Shown here: positions 7,149 through 16,378 of the stretch, piece by piece
How positions within the stretch are numbered: the stretch's first letter is position 1
Layout: every line of letters starts with the position of its first letter
DNA from: Verrucomicrobiia bacterium
Lineage (GTDB): Bacteria > Verrucomicrobiota > Verrucomicrobiia > Limisphaerales > JAEYXS01
Assembly (NCBI GenBank): GCA_036405135.1
Contig: DASWYF010000008.1
Span: 40,546-104,545 of the forward strand
DNA length: 64,000 nucleotides
Direction of reading: 5' to 3'
The notes under the pieces: generated by a model
Seen by the model: only the letters and a program-made list of their open reading frames with translations
The model's database searches: none
What the model was told of the DNA's origin: nothing
Translations under genes and position numbers: made by a program

Positions 7149-9518
7149 ATGTCAACCGAGGCAGATACGTGTCGTAAATTCGTCGTGCCGAAACTTTATT
7201 CGGCAGGGTGGAATGATGACCAAATAGGCGAACAACGCCCGTTTACGGACGGGCGAATCGTCGTGGCTGGCAAAATGGCTTGGCGACGTCCCCAGAAACG
7301 CGCTGATTACTTGCTCCGCTACCGGCAAAGCCTTCCCTTGGCAGTAGTTGAAGCAAAAGCTTCTCATAAGAACGCCGCCTCGGGACTTCAACAGGCGAAG
7401 GAATACGCCCAAATCCTTGATCTCAAATTTGCATACGCCACCAATGGCCACGAAATCATTGAGTTTGATTTCTTGAGCGGCAAAGAGTCGATCATCGAGG
7501 CATTTCCATCCCCTGAAAATCTTTGGAACCGTCTGCAATACCGTACCGGCTTAAAAGCAGAGCAACAGCAACCCCTCCTTACTCCGCCAAACCTTACTAA
7601 CGGCAAAGATCCCCGTTACTATCAGCAGATCGCGATTAATCGCACTTTGCAGGCTATCGCCGGAGGAAAGCGCCGTGTCTTGCTCACCATGGCCACCGGC
7701 ACCGGTAAGACCGTCGTAGCCTTCCAAATTTGCTGGAAGCTTTGGACTTCGAAGTGGAACGCCAAAGGCGATCCTACGCGCAAACCTCGCATTCTCTTTC
7801 TAGCAGATCGCAATTTCTTAGTAGATGATCCTAAAGACAAAACCTTTGCTCCCTTTGGTGATGCCCGTCACAAAATCGAAGGCGGCGATATTACCCACGG
7901 ACGCGAGCTTTATTTCTCTACCTACCAATCCATTGCCAAGGACGCCAACCGCCCCGGCCTTTACAAAGAGTTTGCCCCTGATTTCTTCGATCTCATCATC
8001 ATCGACGAATGCCACCGGGGAAGCGCCAAGGAAGAATCGAACTGGCGGGACATCCTCGAATATTTCACCTCCGCTTATCAAATAGGCATGACCGCAACGC
8101 CGTTGCGGGATGAAAACCGGGACACCTACCTTTACTTTGGCAATCCCGTCTATCAATACAGCCTCAAGCAAGGCATTGATGACGGTTTCCTTGCCCCTTA
8201 CCGCGTCCACCGCGTCATTACGCAATGGGATGCCGCTGGCTGGCGTCCGAGCAAGGATGAGTTAGACCGCTACGGACGCGCCATCCCGGATGAGGAATAC
8301 CGCACTGCCGATTTTGAACGCTTGGTTGCCTTACGCGCCCGGACGCAAGCCATTGCCAAGCATTTAACCGAATTCCTGAAAAAGACGGATCGCTTTGCCA
8401 AGACGATCATCTTTTGCGTGGACCAAGAGCATGCTTCGGAGATGCGCACGGCGCTGAATAATCTGAACAAGGACTTGGTAAAGGACTATCCGAATTACGT
8501 TTGTCGCGTGACATCAGACGAAGGCGACATCGGACGCGGACACATGGAACGTTTTCAAGACCCCGATACCAAAACGCCAACTATCCTTACCACCTCCCAA
8601 TTACTCACCACCGGCCTAGACGCCCCTACGTGTCAGAACGTCGTTCTTGTTCGCATGGTGAATTCCATGGTGGAATTTAAGCAGATCATCGGACGCGGCA
8701 CACGTGTCCGTGATGATTACGGCAAGCTTTGGTTCAATATCATCGACTATACCGGCACTGCCACGCGGAATTTCGCCGATCCTGCTTTCGATGGCGATCC
8801 GGCCTTTGCTTCTCAAGAAGAAATTGATGAGTACGGCAAGGTGAAGGAAACCGAAATCCTTACGCCCGAGGAACCGGAAGATCCAAGCGGTGAAATCAAA
8901 GAGCCGAAGGAACAGATCGAAATTGATTACCCGGCAGACAAGGAAAAGCGGAAATACTATTACGATGGCGGACAGGTAGAGATTGCTGCCGACCTCGTTT
9001 ACGAGCTGGACGCGGACGGCAAGCAATTGCGCGTGGTGAAGCTGACGGAATACACCGGGGATAAAGTGCGTTCCATTTGCCCGAGCACGGTGGAGCTACG
9101 TGCCCGTTGGAGCGATCCCGAGCAACGCGCCGAGATGATTCAGCAGTTGGCCGAGCGCGGCATTGATTTCCAAGCCCTCGCCCTGCAAGCAGGCAAGCCC
9201 GAAGCCGATCCTTTCGATCTCCTTTGCCATTTAGCTTACAACGCGCCCATTTTGACTCGCCGCCAACGCGCCGACCGCGTGAAGAAACAGGAAACCAACT
9301 TCTTCGACGGTTATGGACCGGAAGCCAAGGCGATCCTCGGCGATCTTCTGGAAAAATATGCTGCCGATGGGGAGCTGCAATTCAGTTTACCGGACGTTCT
9401 AAAAGTTCCACCAATTTCACACTATGGAAATGTGAATGAGATAATTGGACGATTCGGAGGAACAGAAAAACTACGAAGTGCAGTTAACCAACTACAGTCA
9501 CTGCTGTATGCTGCATAG
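7149..9518 (+). CDS. hsdR: Type I restriction enzyme, R subunit
   Basis: 789 residues from ATG 7149 (a TTG lies 9 bp upstream). Motifs (numbered from the TTG) are: the PD-(D/E)XK nuclease pair Asp56 and Glu71-Ala-Lys73 (RADYLL...VVEAKA), Walker A MATGTGKT (184-191), DECH box (289-292), GMTATP (316-321), and motif VI IIGRGTRV followed by an EcoEI-type C-terminal domain. It translocates and cleaves unmodified DNA as part of the HsdR-M-S complex. At about 790 residues it fits the compact EcoEI-like R subunits. It is the first gene of the island's restriction operon but is separated from hsdM by two unrelated genes. Confidence 0.95.
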   Translation: MSTEADTCRKFVVPKLYSAGWNDDQIGEQRPFTDGRIVVAGKMAWRRPQKRADYLLRYRQSLPLAVVEAKASHKNAASGLQQAKEYAQILDLKFAYATNGHEIIEFDFLSGKESIIEAFPSPENLWNRLQYRTGLKAEQQQPLLTPPNLTNGKDPRYYQQIAINRTLQAIAGGKRRVLLTMATGTGKTVVAFQICWKLWTSKWNAKGDPTRKPRILFLADRNFLVDDPKDKTFAPFGDARHKIEGGDITHGRELYFSTYQSIAKDANRPGLYKEFAPDFFDLIIIDECHRGSAKEESNWRDILEYFTSAYQIGMTATPLRDENRDTYLYFGNPVYQYSLKQGIDDGFLAPYRVHRVITQWDAAGWRPSKDELDRYGRAIPDEEYRTADFERLVALRARTQAIAKHLTEFLKKTDRFAKTIIFCVDQEHASEMRTALNNLNKDLVKDYPNYVCRVTSDEGDIGRGHMERFQDPDTKTPTILTTSQLLTTGLDAPTCQNVVLVRMVNSMVEFKQIIGRGTRVRDDYGKLWFNIIDYTGTATRNFADPAFDGDPAFASQEEIDEYGKVKETEILTPEEPEDPSGEIKEPKEQIEIDYPADKEKRKYYYDGGQVEIAADLVYELDADGKQLRVVKLTEYTGDKVRSICPSTVELRARWSDPEQRAEMIQQLAERGIDFQALALQAGKPEADPFDLLCHLAYNAPILTRRQRADRVKKQETNFFDGYGPEAKAILGDLLEKYAADGELQFSLPDVLKVPPISHYGNVNEIIGRFGGTEKLRSAVNQLQSLLYAA

Positions 9519-9549
9519 ACAAACGCAAACAATTTAAAGAGGCAAAGGT

Positions 9550-10806
9550 ATGTCTAGGTGGAAATCGAATTTCAATAATCTGCAAATATCGGAAAAAACG
9601 AACAACTGCCTAAATGCACTTAAAACACTATCTCTCGATGGTTCCGAGCAGGGCTCCATTCAGGAATATGAAAGATTATTAAAGGTCTTAAATGCGCTAC
9701 AGAGCAGATTCTCGAAAATTGATGTGGAGCTGTATAGTCAACACCGCTGGAATCAAGTTTCAAACTGGCTTAACAACCTTCTAAATGGAATCCAACAATT
9801 TGCCGCACGTAAGCGAATTTCACACCTACATGAAGCTAATAGCGCAGCGGATGCGATACTGGATGAGTTGAAATCATTCGGCTCGGCTGAAACCGTTGAG
9901 GAATTTAAGTCAATCGCAGATGCCAACGCACAGTTTCAACAAAAAATTGTTGAAGAACTGGATCGCGTTAAAGGCAAATCCAACGACATTAAATCCCAGC
10001 TTGATTCTCTCTCTCGGGCTATCACGGATGGCAAAACGCGTTTAGACGAGCACACCAATACCATCCAACAACAGAAAGCTCGACTTGATCAATCTATTGC
10101 CGAGTTTCAAAGTCAGTTCTCGCAAGCCCAAGAAAAAAGAAATGTTGAGTTTGCCGCTGCCATTAAGCAAAAGCTGGAAGAGCACCTAAAACAGTTGCAG
10201 TCGTTTGAAGACACATTTGCGGCACGTTCTCAAAAGCACGCAGATGAATACACCAACTTCTTTTCTACAGCGAAGAGTGAAAATACGGCCCACTTAGAGT
10301 TCATTGCTTCGCGCAAAGAAGAAATCGACAAAATATTCGGAGCCATCGGTTCAACTTCATTTTCAGGAAACTTCAAAAACACTGCTGATATTGAAGGGAA
10401 AGCTGCCAATCTTTGGCGGTGGATTGCGATTGGCTTAATGACTGCCATGATCGCTGTAGCATGTATCGCGTTTTATTTTAGCATAAAAAATCCGACCGAT
10501 ATGACCGTGTTTCTTTTCCGGATGGGCACAGTAGTGATTTTAGCCATTCCCGCCGCCTATGCAGCAAATGAATCATCTAAACACAGGGAAAGGGAACGGC
10601 TCAACCGGAGATTCTTCCTAGAATTAGCTTCAATCGATGCCTACTTGGTTCTGCTGCCAGAGGAACAGCGCAATGCGATTAAAGGTAAACTCGCCGAGAG
10701 ATTTTTTGGCGCTCCCGAATCTCCCGCTTCCACCGGCGATGTCACACAAAAAGATATGTTTGGTGTTCTCACCAATGTTTTGAACAATTTGACCAAAGCG
10801 AAGTAG
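9550..10806 (+). CDS. Coiled-coil protein with two membrane segments, embedded in the type I operon
   Basis: 418 residues; AAAGAGGCAAAGG precedes ATG 9550. Residues about 90-265 are a long Gln/Glu/Lys-rich coiled coil (LDQSIAEFQSQFSQAQEKR and similar). Two membrane helices follow at about 289-312 (WIAIGLMTAMIAVACIAFYF) and 320-342 (FLFRMGTVVILAIPAAYAA), joined by a short loop. The C-terminal ~75 residues are cytoplasmic and end in VLNNLTKAK. No enzyme motif is seen. It sits 31 bp after hsdR and 4 bp before the nuclease-like gene, so the pair is likely translated together. A membrane-anchored sensor or scaffold is possible, but the function is unknown. Base composition is more AT-rich than in hsdR. 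Confidence 0.8.
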   Translation: MSRWKSNFNNLQISEKTNNCLNALKTLSLDGSEQGSIQEYERLLKVLNALQSRFSKIDVELYSQHRWNQVSNWLNNLLNGIQQFAARKRISHLHEANSAADAILDELKSFGSAETVEEFKSIADANAQFQQKIVEELDRVKGKSNDIKSQLDSLSRAITDGKTRLDEHTNTIQQQKARLDQSIAEFQSQFSQAQEKRNVEFAAAIKQKLEEHLKQLQSFEDTFAARSQKHADEYTNFFSTAKSENTAHLEFIASRKEEIDKIFGAIGSTSFSGNFKNTADIEGKAANLWRWIAIGLMTAMIAVACIAFYFSIKNPTDMTVFLFRMGTVVILAIPAAYAANESSKHRERERLNRRFFLELASIDAYLVLLPEEQRNAIKGKLAERFFGAPESPASTGDVTQKDMFGVLTNVLNNLTKAK

Positions 10807-10810
10807 ATTT

Positions 10811-11362
10811 ATGGCATTGCTTGCGGAGGAGATTGTTGAGGAATGGTTAAATCGAGCCGGATGGTTTACCATTCGCGGCATAAAGCTTGGCGTTGAAGAA
10901 ATCGATATTCTTGCCCTAAAACCAAGCCCGGACAAGGGCATCCTTTGTCGGCACGTAGAAGTTCAAGCGTCATTCAATCCGGTTAGCTATCTGACAAAAA
11001 TTCCCAAAGCTAAGAGAAAACTCGGCGAGTCCGCCAGCAACGCTAGACGCAGAACGGAATCAGAGTTACAGGAAAGCGTAGCCTCTTGGATTCATCAAAA
11101 ATTCGATCACCCCCGGAAGGTTGCTCAACGAAAGGCTCTGCATAATGGGGAATGGAGCAGAGAATTGGTAGTTCACAACTTGCGGCACCCAGAAGAAAAA
11201 GAAGTTATTCGAAGTGCAGGTGTTGTTGTTCATGAACTTGCCACTCTCATCGAAAGTTTTCGACAAGGTAATCAGATCGTCCCCCGAGCTGCCGGGGCAG
11301 ATTTCGTTGAGTTGGTAACCGGTTTCGATTTGAGTAAAGGAGATGCGACAATTGAAGAATGA
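10811..11362 (+). CDS. Putative PD-(D/E)XK-type nuclease-like protein
   Basis: 183 residues. An N-terminal helix (AEEIVEEWLNRAGW) is followed by strands RGIKLGVEEIDILALKP and CRHVEVQAS. Their Asp32 and Glu50-x-Gln52 match the order and spacing of a PD-(D/E)XK nuclease core (Gln replaces the usual Lys, as in some families). The middle is Arg/Lys-rich. No database match could be made, so nuclease function is inferred from this pattern. The gene begins 4 bp after the coiled-coil membrane gene, and its 3' end overlaps hsdM by 20 bp, locking it into the restriction operon. Confidence 0.7.
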   Translation: MALLAEEIVEEWLNRAGWFTIRGIKLGVEEIDILALKPSPDKGILCRHVEVQASFNPVSYLTKIPKAKRKLGESASNARRRTESELQESVASWIHQKFDHPRKVAQRKALHNGEWSRELVVHNLRHPEEKEVIRSAGVVVHELATLIESFRQGNQIVPRAAGADFVELVTGFDLSKGDATIEE

Positions 11363-12869
11363 CGCCCTAGCCACCACCGCCCAATCCCTTGGCTCTCTAC
11401 TCAAATCCTCGCGTGACATCATGCGGAAGGATAAGGGGCTGAATGGCGACTTGGATCGCTTGCCCCTGCTTACTTGGATCATGTTTTTGAAGTTCTTGGA
11501 TGACTTGGAACTTCAACGGGAAGAGGAAACCAAGCTCGCTGGAAAAAAGTTCAAACCCGCCATTGAAGCACCTTATCGCTGGCGGGATTGGGCCGCCAAG
11601 ACGGATGGCATTACCGGCGATGAATTGCTGGCGTTCATCAATAACGAGGACGCAGTTTTGCCCAATGGCAAACGTGGTCCGGGTTTGTTCCGCTATCTTC
11701 GCACGCTTACCAGTGAAAACGGCGACAATCGCCGCGACGTGATTGCCACGGTGTTTAAGGGCGTAGATAACCGCATGAAAAGCGGGTATCTGCTCCGCGA
11801 TGTCGTCAACAAGCTGAATGGCATTCATTTCACATCCAGCGAGGAATTGCACACCCTCGGCACGCTCTATGAATCCATGCTTCGGGAAATGCGCGATGCT
11901 GCCGGGGATTCAGGCGAGTTCTACACCCCTCGCGCCGTCGTCCGCCTCATGGTGGAAGTAACGAATCCGCGCTTGGGTGAAACCGTGCTAGATCCCGCCA
12001 GCGGCACGGGCGGTTTCTTGGTGGAAGCCTACAACCACCTCGCCAAGCAGGTTAAGACCGTGGCAGATCGCCGTGTCTTGCAGGAAAAAAGTATCTTCGG
12101 TTGTGAGCCGAAATCACTCCCTTATCTGCTTTGCCAAATGAATCTGCTTTTGCACGGCTTGGACGCTCCGCAGATCGATCCCGGCAACGCCCTCCGTCAC
12201 AAGCTGACGGACATCGGCGAACGTGAACGAGTGGACGTAATCCTTACCAACCCGCCTTTCGGTGGTGAGGAAGAGAAAGGCATTCAGGGCAATTTCCCCG
12301 AGGATAAGCAGACGGCGGAAACCGCTTTGCTCTTCCTGCAACTCATCATGCGTAAATTGAAGCGGCAAGGCGGCAAAGCCCGCGCTGCCGTGGTTGTTCC
12401 GAATGGCACCTTGTTTGGTGATGGCGTTTGCGCCCGGATCAAAGAAGAACTGCTCAAGGAATTCAACCTCCACACCATCGTCCGCCTTCCGAATGGCGTC
12501 TTTGCCCCGTACACTGGCATTCCTACGAACGTCTTGTTCTTCGACCGCTCCGGCACGACACAGGATGTCTGGTATTACGAGCAACCCTTGCCCGAAGGAC
12601 GGAAGAACTACACCAAGACCGCCCCTATCCAATTTGAGGAATTCTCCCCGCTCGTTGCTTGGTGGAACAAACGCCAAGAGAACGAGAACGCTTGGAAGGT
12701 GAAAGCCGCCGACCTGCTCGCCGCCGGTTGCAACTTGGATCGTAAGAACCCCAGTGCCAAGGAAGACATCACCCACCTGCCCCCGGAACAACTCGCCGCC
12801 AGCATTCTCAAGAAAGAACAGCGAATTGCAGAAATTATGTTTAACCTTCAAAAAGCACTGGCCTCCTAA
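11343..12869 (+). CDS. hsdM: Type I DNA methyltransferase, M subunit
   Basis: 508 residues. The N-terminal helical HsdM_N domain (LPLLTWIMFLKFLDDLE) is followed by the N6-adenine methyltransferase domain with motif I DPASGTGGF and the catalytic motif IV NPPF (DVILTNPPFGG). This subunit transfers methyl from SAM to adenine in the host recognition sequence. The start at 11343 overlaps the upstream gene by 20 bp. The stop at 12869 is followed one base later by the GTG of hsdS, so M and S are translationally coupled. Confidence 0.95.
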   Translation: MRQLKNDALATTAQSLGSLLKSSRDIMRKDKGLNGDLDRLPLLTWIMFLKFLDDLELQREEETKLAGKKFKPAIEAPYRWRDWAAKTDGITGDELLAFINNEDAVLPNGKRGPGLFRYLRTLTSENGDNRRDVIATVFKGVDNRMKSGYLLRDVVNKLNGIHFTSSEELHTLGTLYESMLREMRDAAGDSGEFYTPRAVVRLMVEVTNPRLGETVLDPASGTGGFLVEAYNHLAKQVKTVADRRVLQEKSIFGCEPKSLPYLLCQMNLLLHGLDAPQIDPGNALRHKLTDIGERERVDVILTNPPFGGEEEKGIQGNFPEDKQTAETALLFLQLIMRKLKRQGGKARAAVVVPNGTLFGDGVCARIKEELLKEFNLHTIVRLPNGVFAPYTGIPTNVLFFDRSGTTQDVWYYEQPLPEGRKNYTKTAPIQFEEFSPLVAWWNKRQENENAWKVKAADLLAAGCNLDRKNPSAKEDITHLPPEQLAASILKKEQRIAEIMFNLQKALAS

Positions 12870-12870
12870 A

Positions 12871-14160
12871 GTGTTTGAATCATTTTCCAACCGAACCGAT
12901 TGGCCAGTCAAACCGCTATCAGCGGCTATTCGCATTAACAAAGAATCGCGATTTCAAATAGATGATTTGGTAGAATATCGAATTCTTGGCGTCACGAATC
13001 GTGGCGGTGGTGTTGCTATAAAACGCACAGTTCGTGGCAGTGATTTGACAATGCGCGAGTATCAGCGCGCCTCAGTTAATCAGTTAATGTGGTGCAAAGT
13101 TGATACGAAAAACGGCGCGTTTGGCGTAACAACTGAAGATCATGCAGGTTGCCTTGCATCGCCTAATATGTGTTTGGCAGACATTGACACAAATATCATT
13201 GATCCGCGTCTTCTGCAAAAACTCTTTATGATGCCAACTGTGGTCGATGCCATCACAGCCGCAAGTCTAGGAACAACAAATCGCCAATATCTTAAACCTC
13301 AAGAAGTTCTCGACACGATTCGTTTGAGGCTGCCTTCTTTGATAGAGCAAAAGCGGTTGGTGGCACGTATAGAGGAACTAGCCGCCCAAATCCAAGAAGC
13401 CCGCACCCTCCGCCACCAAGCCACCCAAGAAGCCGAGGCTCTTTATTCCCAACAATTGAGTATCGTAATGATGCCGCACGACGAAGGCTGGAAAAGAGAA
13501 ACAGTGGTTGATGTGATCGAATCGATGGATGCAGGGTGGAGCCCACAATGTGACGATCTACCAGCAAAGGAAGGTGAGTGGGGAGTCCTAAAAACAACTT
13601 CCGTTCAATGGTGCAATTTTCAGGCCGAACATAACAAAGCATTGCCTCAAAGCCTCCAACCTATCCCCCATTTGGCTGTGAAGAAAGGTGACATCCTTGT
13701 CACCCGAGCAGGCCCACGAAAACGTGTCGCTGTAGTTGCAGCAGTGCGCCGTGATGAACCATTCCTTACGATTTCGGATAAGCTGATTCGCTTGCGGGCA
13801 AATCTCCAAAAGATTGAACCGAGATTTCTGGAGCTGTCGCTAGCTTCGCCTTTCTCACAAGAACATCTCGTTCAACGAAAAACAGGTTTAGCAGATGCTC
13901 AGGTAAATATTTCTCAAACAATACTCAAAGCAACTCCCGTAGCGTATCCATCATTGATTGAACAATGCCGGATCGTAGCCGAGTTGGACAGGTTACAAGC
14001 AGAGGTAGAGCGCTTGAAAAGTCTGCAATCGGAAACCGCCAGAGAGCTAGACGCCTTGCTCCCCGCCATCCTAGACCGCGCCTTCAAAGGAGAACTATTA
14101 GAGAAGTCAAAACCTTCAGGCATGAGCACATTACCATTCCGGCACCCAACTACTACTTGA
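12871..14160 (+). CDS. hsdS: Type I restriction specificity subunit
   Basis: 429 residues from GTG 12871, one base after the hsdM stop. A longer frame reaching back to 12754 only overlaps hsdM. Two target-recognition domains (about 5-160 and 200-360) are each followed by a conserved coiled coil: LPSLIEQKRLVARIEELAAQ and YPSLIEQCRIVAELDRLQAE. The C-terminal LLPAILDRAFKGEL is typical of HsdS. It determines the bipartite target site of the complex. TRD1 and TRD2 differ strongly, so the recognised half-sites should differ. The target cannot be predicted from sequence alone. Confidence 0.94.
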   Translation: MFESFSNRTDWPVKPLSAAIRINKESRFQIDDLVEYRILGVTNRGGGVAIKRTVRGSDLTMREYQRASVNQLMWCKVDTKNGAFGVTTEDHAGCLASPNMCLADIDTNIIDPRLLQKLFMMPTVVDAITAASLGTTNRQYLKPQEVLDTIRLRLPSLIEQKRLVARIEELAAQIQEARTLRHQATQEAEALYSQQLSIVMMPHDEGWKRETVVDVIESMDAGWSPQCDDLPAKEGEWGVLKTTSVQWCNFQAEHNKALPQSLQPIPHLAVKKGDILVTRAGPRKRVAVVAAVRRDEPFLTISDKLIRLRANLQKIEPRFLELSLASPFSQEHLVQRKTGLADAQVNISQTILKATPVAYPSLIEQCRIVAELDRLQAEVERLKSLQSETARELDALLPAILDRAFKGELLEKSKPSGMSTLPFRHPTTT

Positions 14161-14170
14161 CGCACATACC

Positions 14171-14908
14171 ATGAGCAAAAAACGCGAGAGGAATCGCCTG
14201 AAAAAAGCGATTCGCACAGAACGCGCTAAGATCGCGGAGGATAAGAAAGGTATTCGCAATTCGCTCCTTAAAGTCGGCGCATTCATAATCGGCTTTATCG
14301 GAGTTTTATCGTCGTTAGTTACCTTTTTACCTCGTCTTTCGCTAAGCCAATTTCCCGAAGCAAATCCTGATAGTCCTCTCTCACTAAAATTTCAGATAGC
14401 AAATGAATCAATAGTTCCCCTGAGAAAAGTTGAATATAGATGTTGGATGCCCTTCGTTTTCTCGAGAAAACCTGACATAACAACTCCTCCCGTGGAAGCA
14501 GTAAACGATTCAATTGAAAGCCGGAGATTTTTTGACGTCGGCAATCTCAACCCCGACGAAAAAGTTACAATTTCTACCTTCGGTTTCACAAAGCTTGCGC
14601 CTAATGAGGATATTTCAGTTGTTCTAGAGTTCGAGATATCTTACCGACCTATTTTTATGCCTTGGCGTGTTCACAAACGAGTAAGGATGGTTTCGATTGT
14701 AGATCGAGAGGGAAATACAACTTGGGTCCAGCATCCACTTGGAGACCTTGACTATTTACAGCGAGGAAGACATAGAATTTATCAAATACCAATTCCCCTA
14801 AGCGCATTGGAAAAAAGCCGTTCTGCTGGCTCAAAAGAAGTAGTTTATTCCCTAGAGAGTGGTCGTATTGAACATAAAGAGACGAATCCAAAGAAAGGGT
14901 CAAATTGA
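14171..14908 (+). CDS. Unknown single-pass membrane protein
   Basis: 245 residues. A highly basic N-terminus (KKRERNRLKKAIRTERAK) is followed by one membrane helix at about 34-52 (VGAFIIGFIGVLSSLVTFL) and a beta-rich domain of about 190 residues. That domain contains 'LSLKFQIANESIVPLRKVEYRCWMP'-type strands (shortened here) reminiscent of immunoglobulin-like folds. No family is recognised. It starts 10 bp after hsdS and is AT-rich compared with hsdM. Cargo status is inferred from position. It could be an accessory to the restriction module or an unrelated passenger. Confidence 0.72.
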   Translation: MSKKRERNRLKKAIRTERAKIAEDKKGIRNSLLKVGAFIIGFIGVLSSLVTFLPRLSLSQFPEANPDSPLSLKFQIANESIVPLRKVEYRCWMPFVFSRKPDITTPPVEAVNDSIESRRFFDVGNLNPDEKVTISTFGFTKLAPNEDISVVLEFEISYRPIFMPWRVHKRVRMVSIVDREGNTTWVQHPLGDLDYLQRGRHRIYQIPIPLSALEKSRSAGSKEVVYSLESGRIEHKETNPKKGSN

Positions 14909-14947
14909 CATGATCATAGACCTTAATCTTTATGACCAAAGCAGAGT

Positions 14948-15298
14948 ATGCCATTAAGCGAAAAATCCCGGCTCATACTTCAGGCCATTGCCAAAGGGCA
15001 GACGTATGAGCAAATTCTGGTTCAGGATTTGGCTTGGACCTACCATGACATATTCAAAGCAGCAGCCGAAGCACTGGAGAATCCACCAGACAGCGCTCCT
15101 AAAAAGGCCTATTCAGTAGAAGCAATGCGGCAGAAGCACGCGCTCGCGTATGAAAAATGGGATGCCACCCAAGATGAAAAACTCCGTCAACTAGTCGCAC
15201 AGGGAGAGTCGGTGAATGAAATCGCCAGAATAATGCAACGTCAACCAAGTGCGATCCGCAGCCGTTTGAGTAAGTTTAACCTAAAGGCCCAAGCATAA
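14948..15298 (+). CDS. Small protein with two helix-turn-helix-like segments
   Basis: 116 residues. The N-terminal half (LILQAIAKGQTYEQILVQD followed by TYHDIFKAAAEALE) resembles DUF433-like antitoxin helices. The C-terminal half (WDATQDEKLRQLVAQGESVNEIARIMQRQPSAIRSRL) is a SANT/HTH-like DNA-binding unit. A DNA-binding regulator of the adjacent mrr gene or of the operon is a reasonable inference. No partner toxin is evident. mrr starts 11 bp after its stop. Confidence 0.75.
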   Translation: MPLSEKSRLILQAIAKGQTYEQILVQDLAWTYHDIFKAAAEALENPPDSAPKKAYSVEAMRQKHALAYEKWDATQDEKLRQLVAQGESVNEIARIMQRQPSAIRSRLSKFNLKAQA

Positions 15299-15309
15299 CT
15301 AAAGGTTTT

Positions 15310-16227
15310 ATGGCCGTTCCAGAATTCAACGACATCAAAGCCCCGGCGATGCAGTTTTTTGCCGATGGCAAGCCGCACAAAATATCCGAGATTTATTTGG
15401 TGCTGGCAAAACACTTTTCTCTCACCGAAGCCGACCTAAGCGAAATGCTGCCAAGCGGCACTCAATCCCGTTGGCACAACCGCGCAAATTGGGCCTGCTA
15501 TGATCTCTACCGCGCTGGCTTGCTGGATAAGCCTAAACGCGGGTTCTATGTCATCACTGAACTAGGCAAGAAAGTTGCAGAGGCTAAGCCGAAGGTTATT
15601 GACCGCGATTTCCTCTTAAAGTTTCCGAAGTTTTCAGAATGGCTGAATGCTTCCGAAAAGAGCGGTGAATCCGCAACCTTGGAAAAGGACATAGCACTCA
15701 AGAGCGAAGCCACACCCAATGAAGTCATCGATGCCGCCTTTAAAAGCCTGCAAGCCACATTAAATGCCGAATTAATGGAACTGGTTCGCAAGATGAACCC
15801 GTACAGATTCGAGCGGCTGGTTTTGGACCTCTTGCTGGCCATGGGTTACGGCGGCTCTCGGGAGGAAGCTGCAACCGTCACGCAGAAGTCTAACGACGAA
15901 GGAATTGACGGTTTGATAAATGAAGATCGCCTCGGCTTGGACCGAATCTACGTCCAAGCGAAGCGCTGGAAAGATTCGGTTGGCCGTCCCCATATCCAAA
16001 ACTTTGTCGGGGCTCTTGCTGGACAACACGCGCAAAAAGGCATTTTCATCACCACCAGCGATTTCAGCACTACCGCGCGGGATTACGTCAAAAACCTGCC
16101 TCAACGGGTTATCCTCATAGACGGCCAACGTCTTGCCGAATTAATGATCGAGCACAACATCGGGGTTTCGCGGGCATACAGCTACGAAATCAAACGCGTG
16201 GACAGCGACTATTTTGAGGAGGAATGA
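15310..16227 (+). CDS. mrr: Mrr-type (type IV) restriction endonuclease
   Basis: 305 residues. An N-terminal winged-helix Mrr_N domain (about 1-90, with WHNRANWACYDLYRAGLL) is followed by the Mrr catalytic domain (about 158-290). It has Glu168, Asp200 in DEGIDG, and Gln216-Ala-Lys218 in YVQAKRW, the (Q/E)XK variant of the PD-(D/E)XK site. Mrr enzymes cut DNA carrying foreign methylation, which complements the type I system that cuts DNA lacking self methylation. It is the last gene of the island, 236 bp before the right repeat. Confidence 0.93.
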   Translation: MAVPEFNDIKAPAMQFFADGKPHKISEIYLVLAKHFSLTEADLSEMLPSGTQSRWHNRANWACYDLYRAGLLDKPKRGFYVITELGKKVAEAKPKVIDRDFLLKFPKFSEWLNASEKSGESATLEKDIALKSEATPNEVIDAAFKSLQATLNAELMELVRKMNPYRFERLVLDLLLAMGYGGSREEAATVTQKSNDEGIDGLINEDRLGLDRIYVQAKRWKDSVGRPHIQNFVGALAGQHAQKGIFITTSDFSTTARDYVKNLPQRVILIDGQRLAELMIEHNIGVSRAYSYEIKRVDSDYFEEE

Positions 16228-16316
16228 GCATCTCTTTTGCTAAGGTAACAACCGCTGAAATTGGAGCAGCGATCATTGAAACCGTTGCATTAAGCCGCAA
16301 AAACGGCCTTTCTAAC

Positions 16317-16378
16317 TTGTAACCCAAAGTTGTAACCCGGTGCCGAAATTTGGGGTTTTTCAGGATGACTCAGGATGA
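16317..16378. repeat. Short direct repeats near the right end, candidate arm-type integrase sites
   Basis: TTGTAACCC occurs twice (16317-16325 and 16330-16338, 13 bp apart), and the decamer CAGGATGA(C/G)T occurs in tandem at 16361-16380. TGTAACC also occurs near the left end (3198-3204). Repeats at both ends beside the core repeat match the layout of arm sites for tyrosine integrases or their directionality factors. No gene is seen in 16228-16463. Confidence 0.45.

Noticed and set aside
9550..10806. prrC/rloC-type anticodon nuclease within the type I operon
   Set aside because: No ATP-binding or HEPN-like motif; the protein is a coiled coil with two membrane helices.
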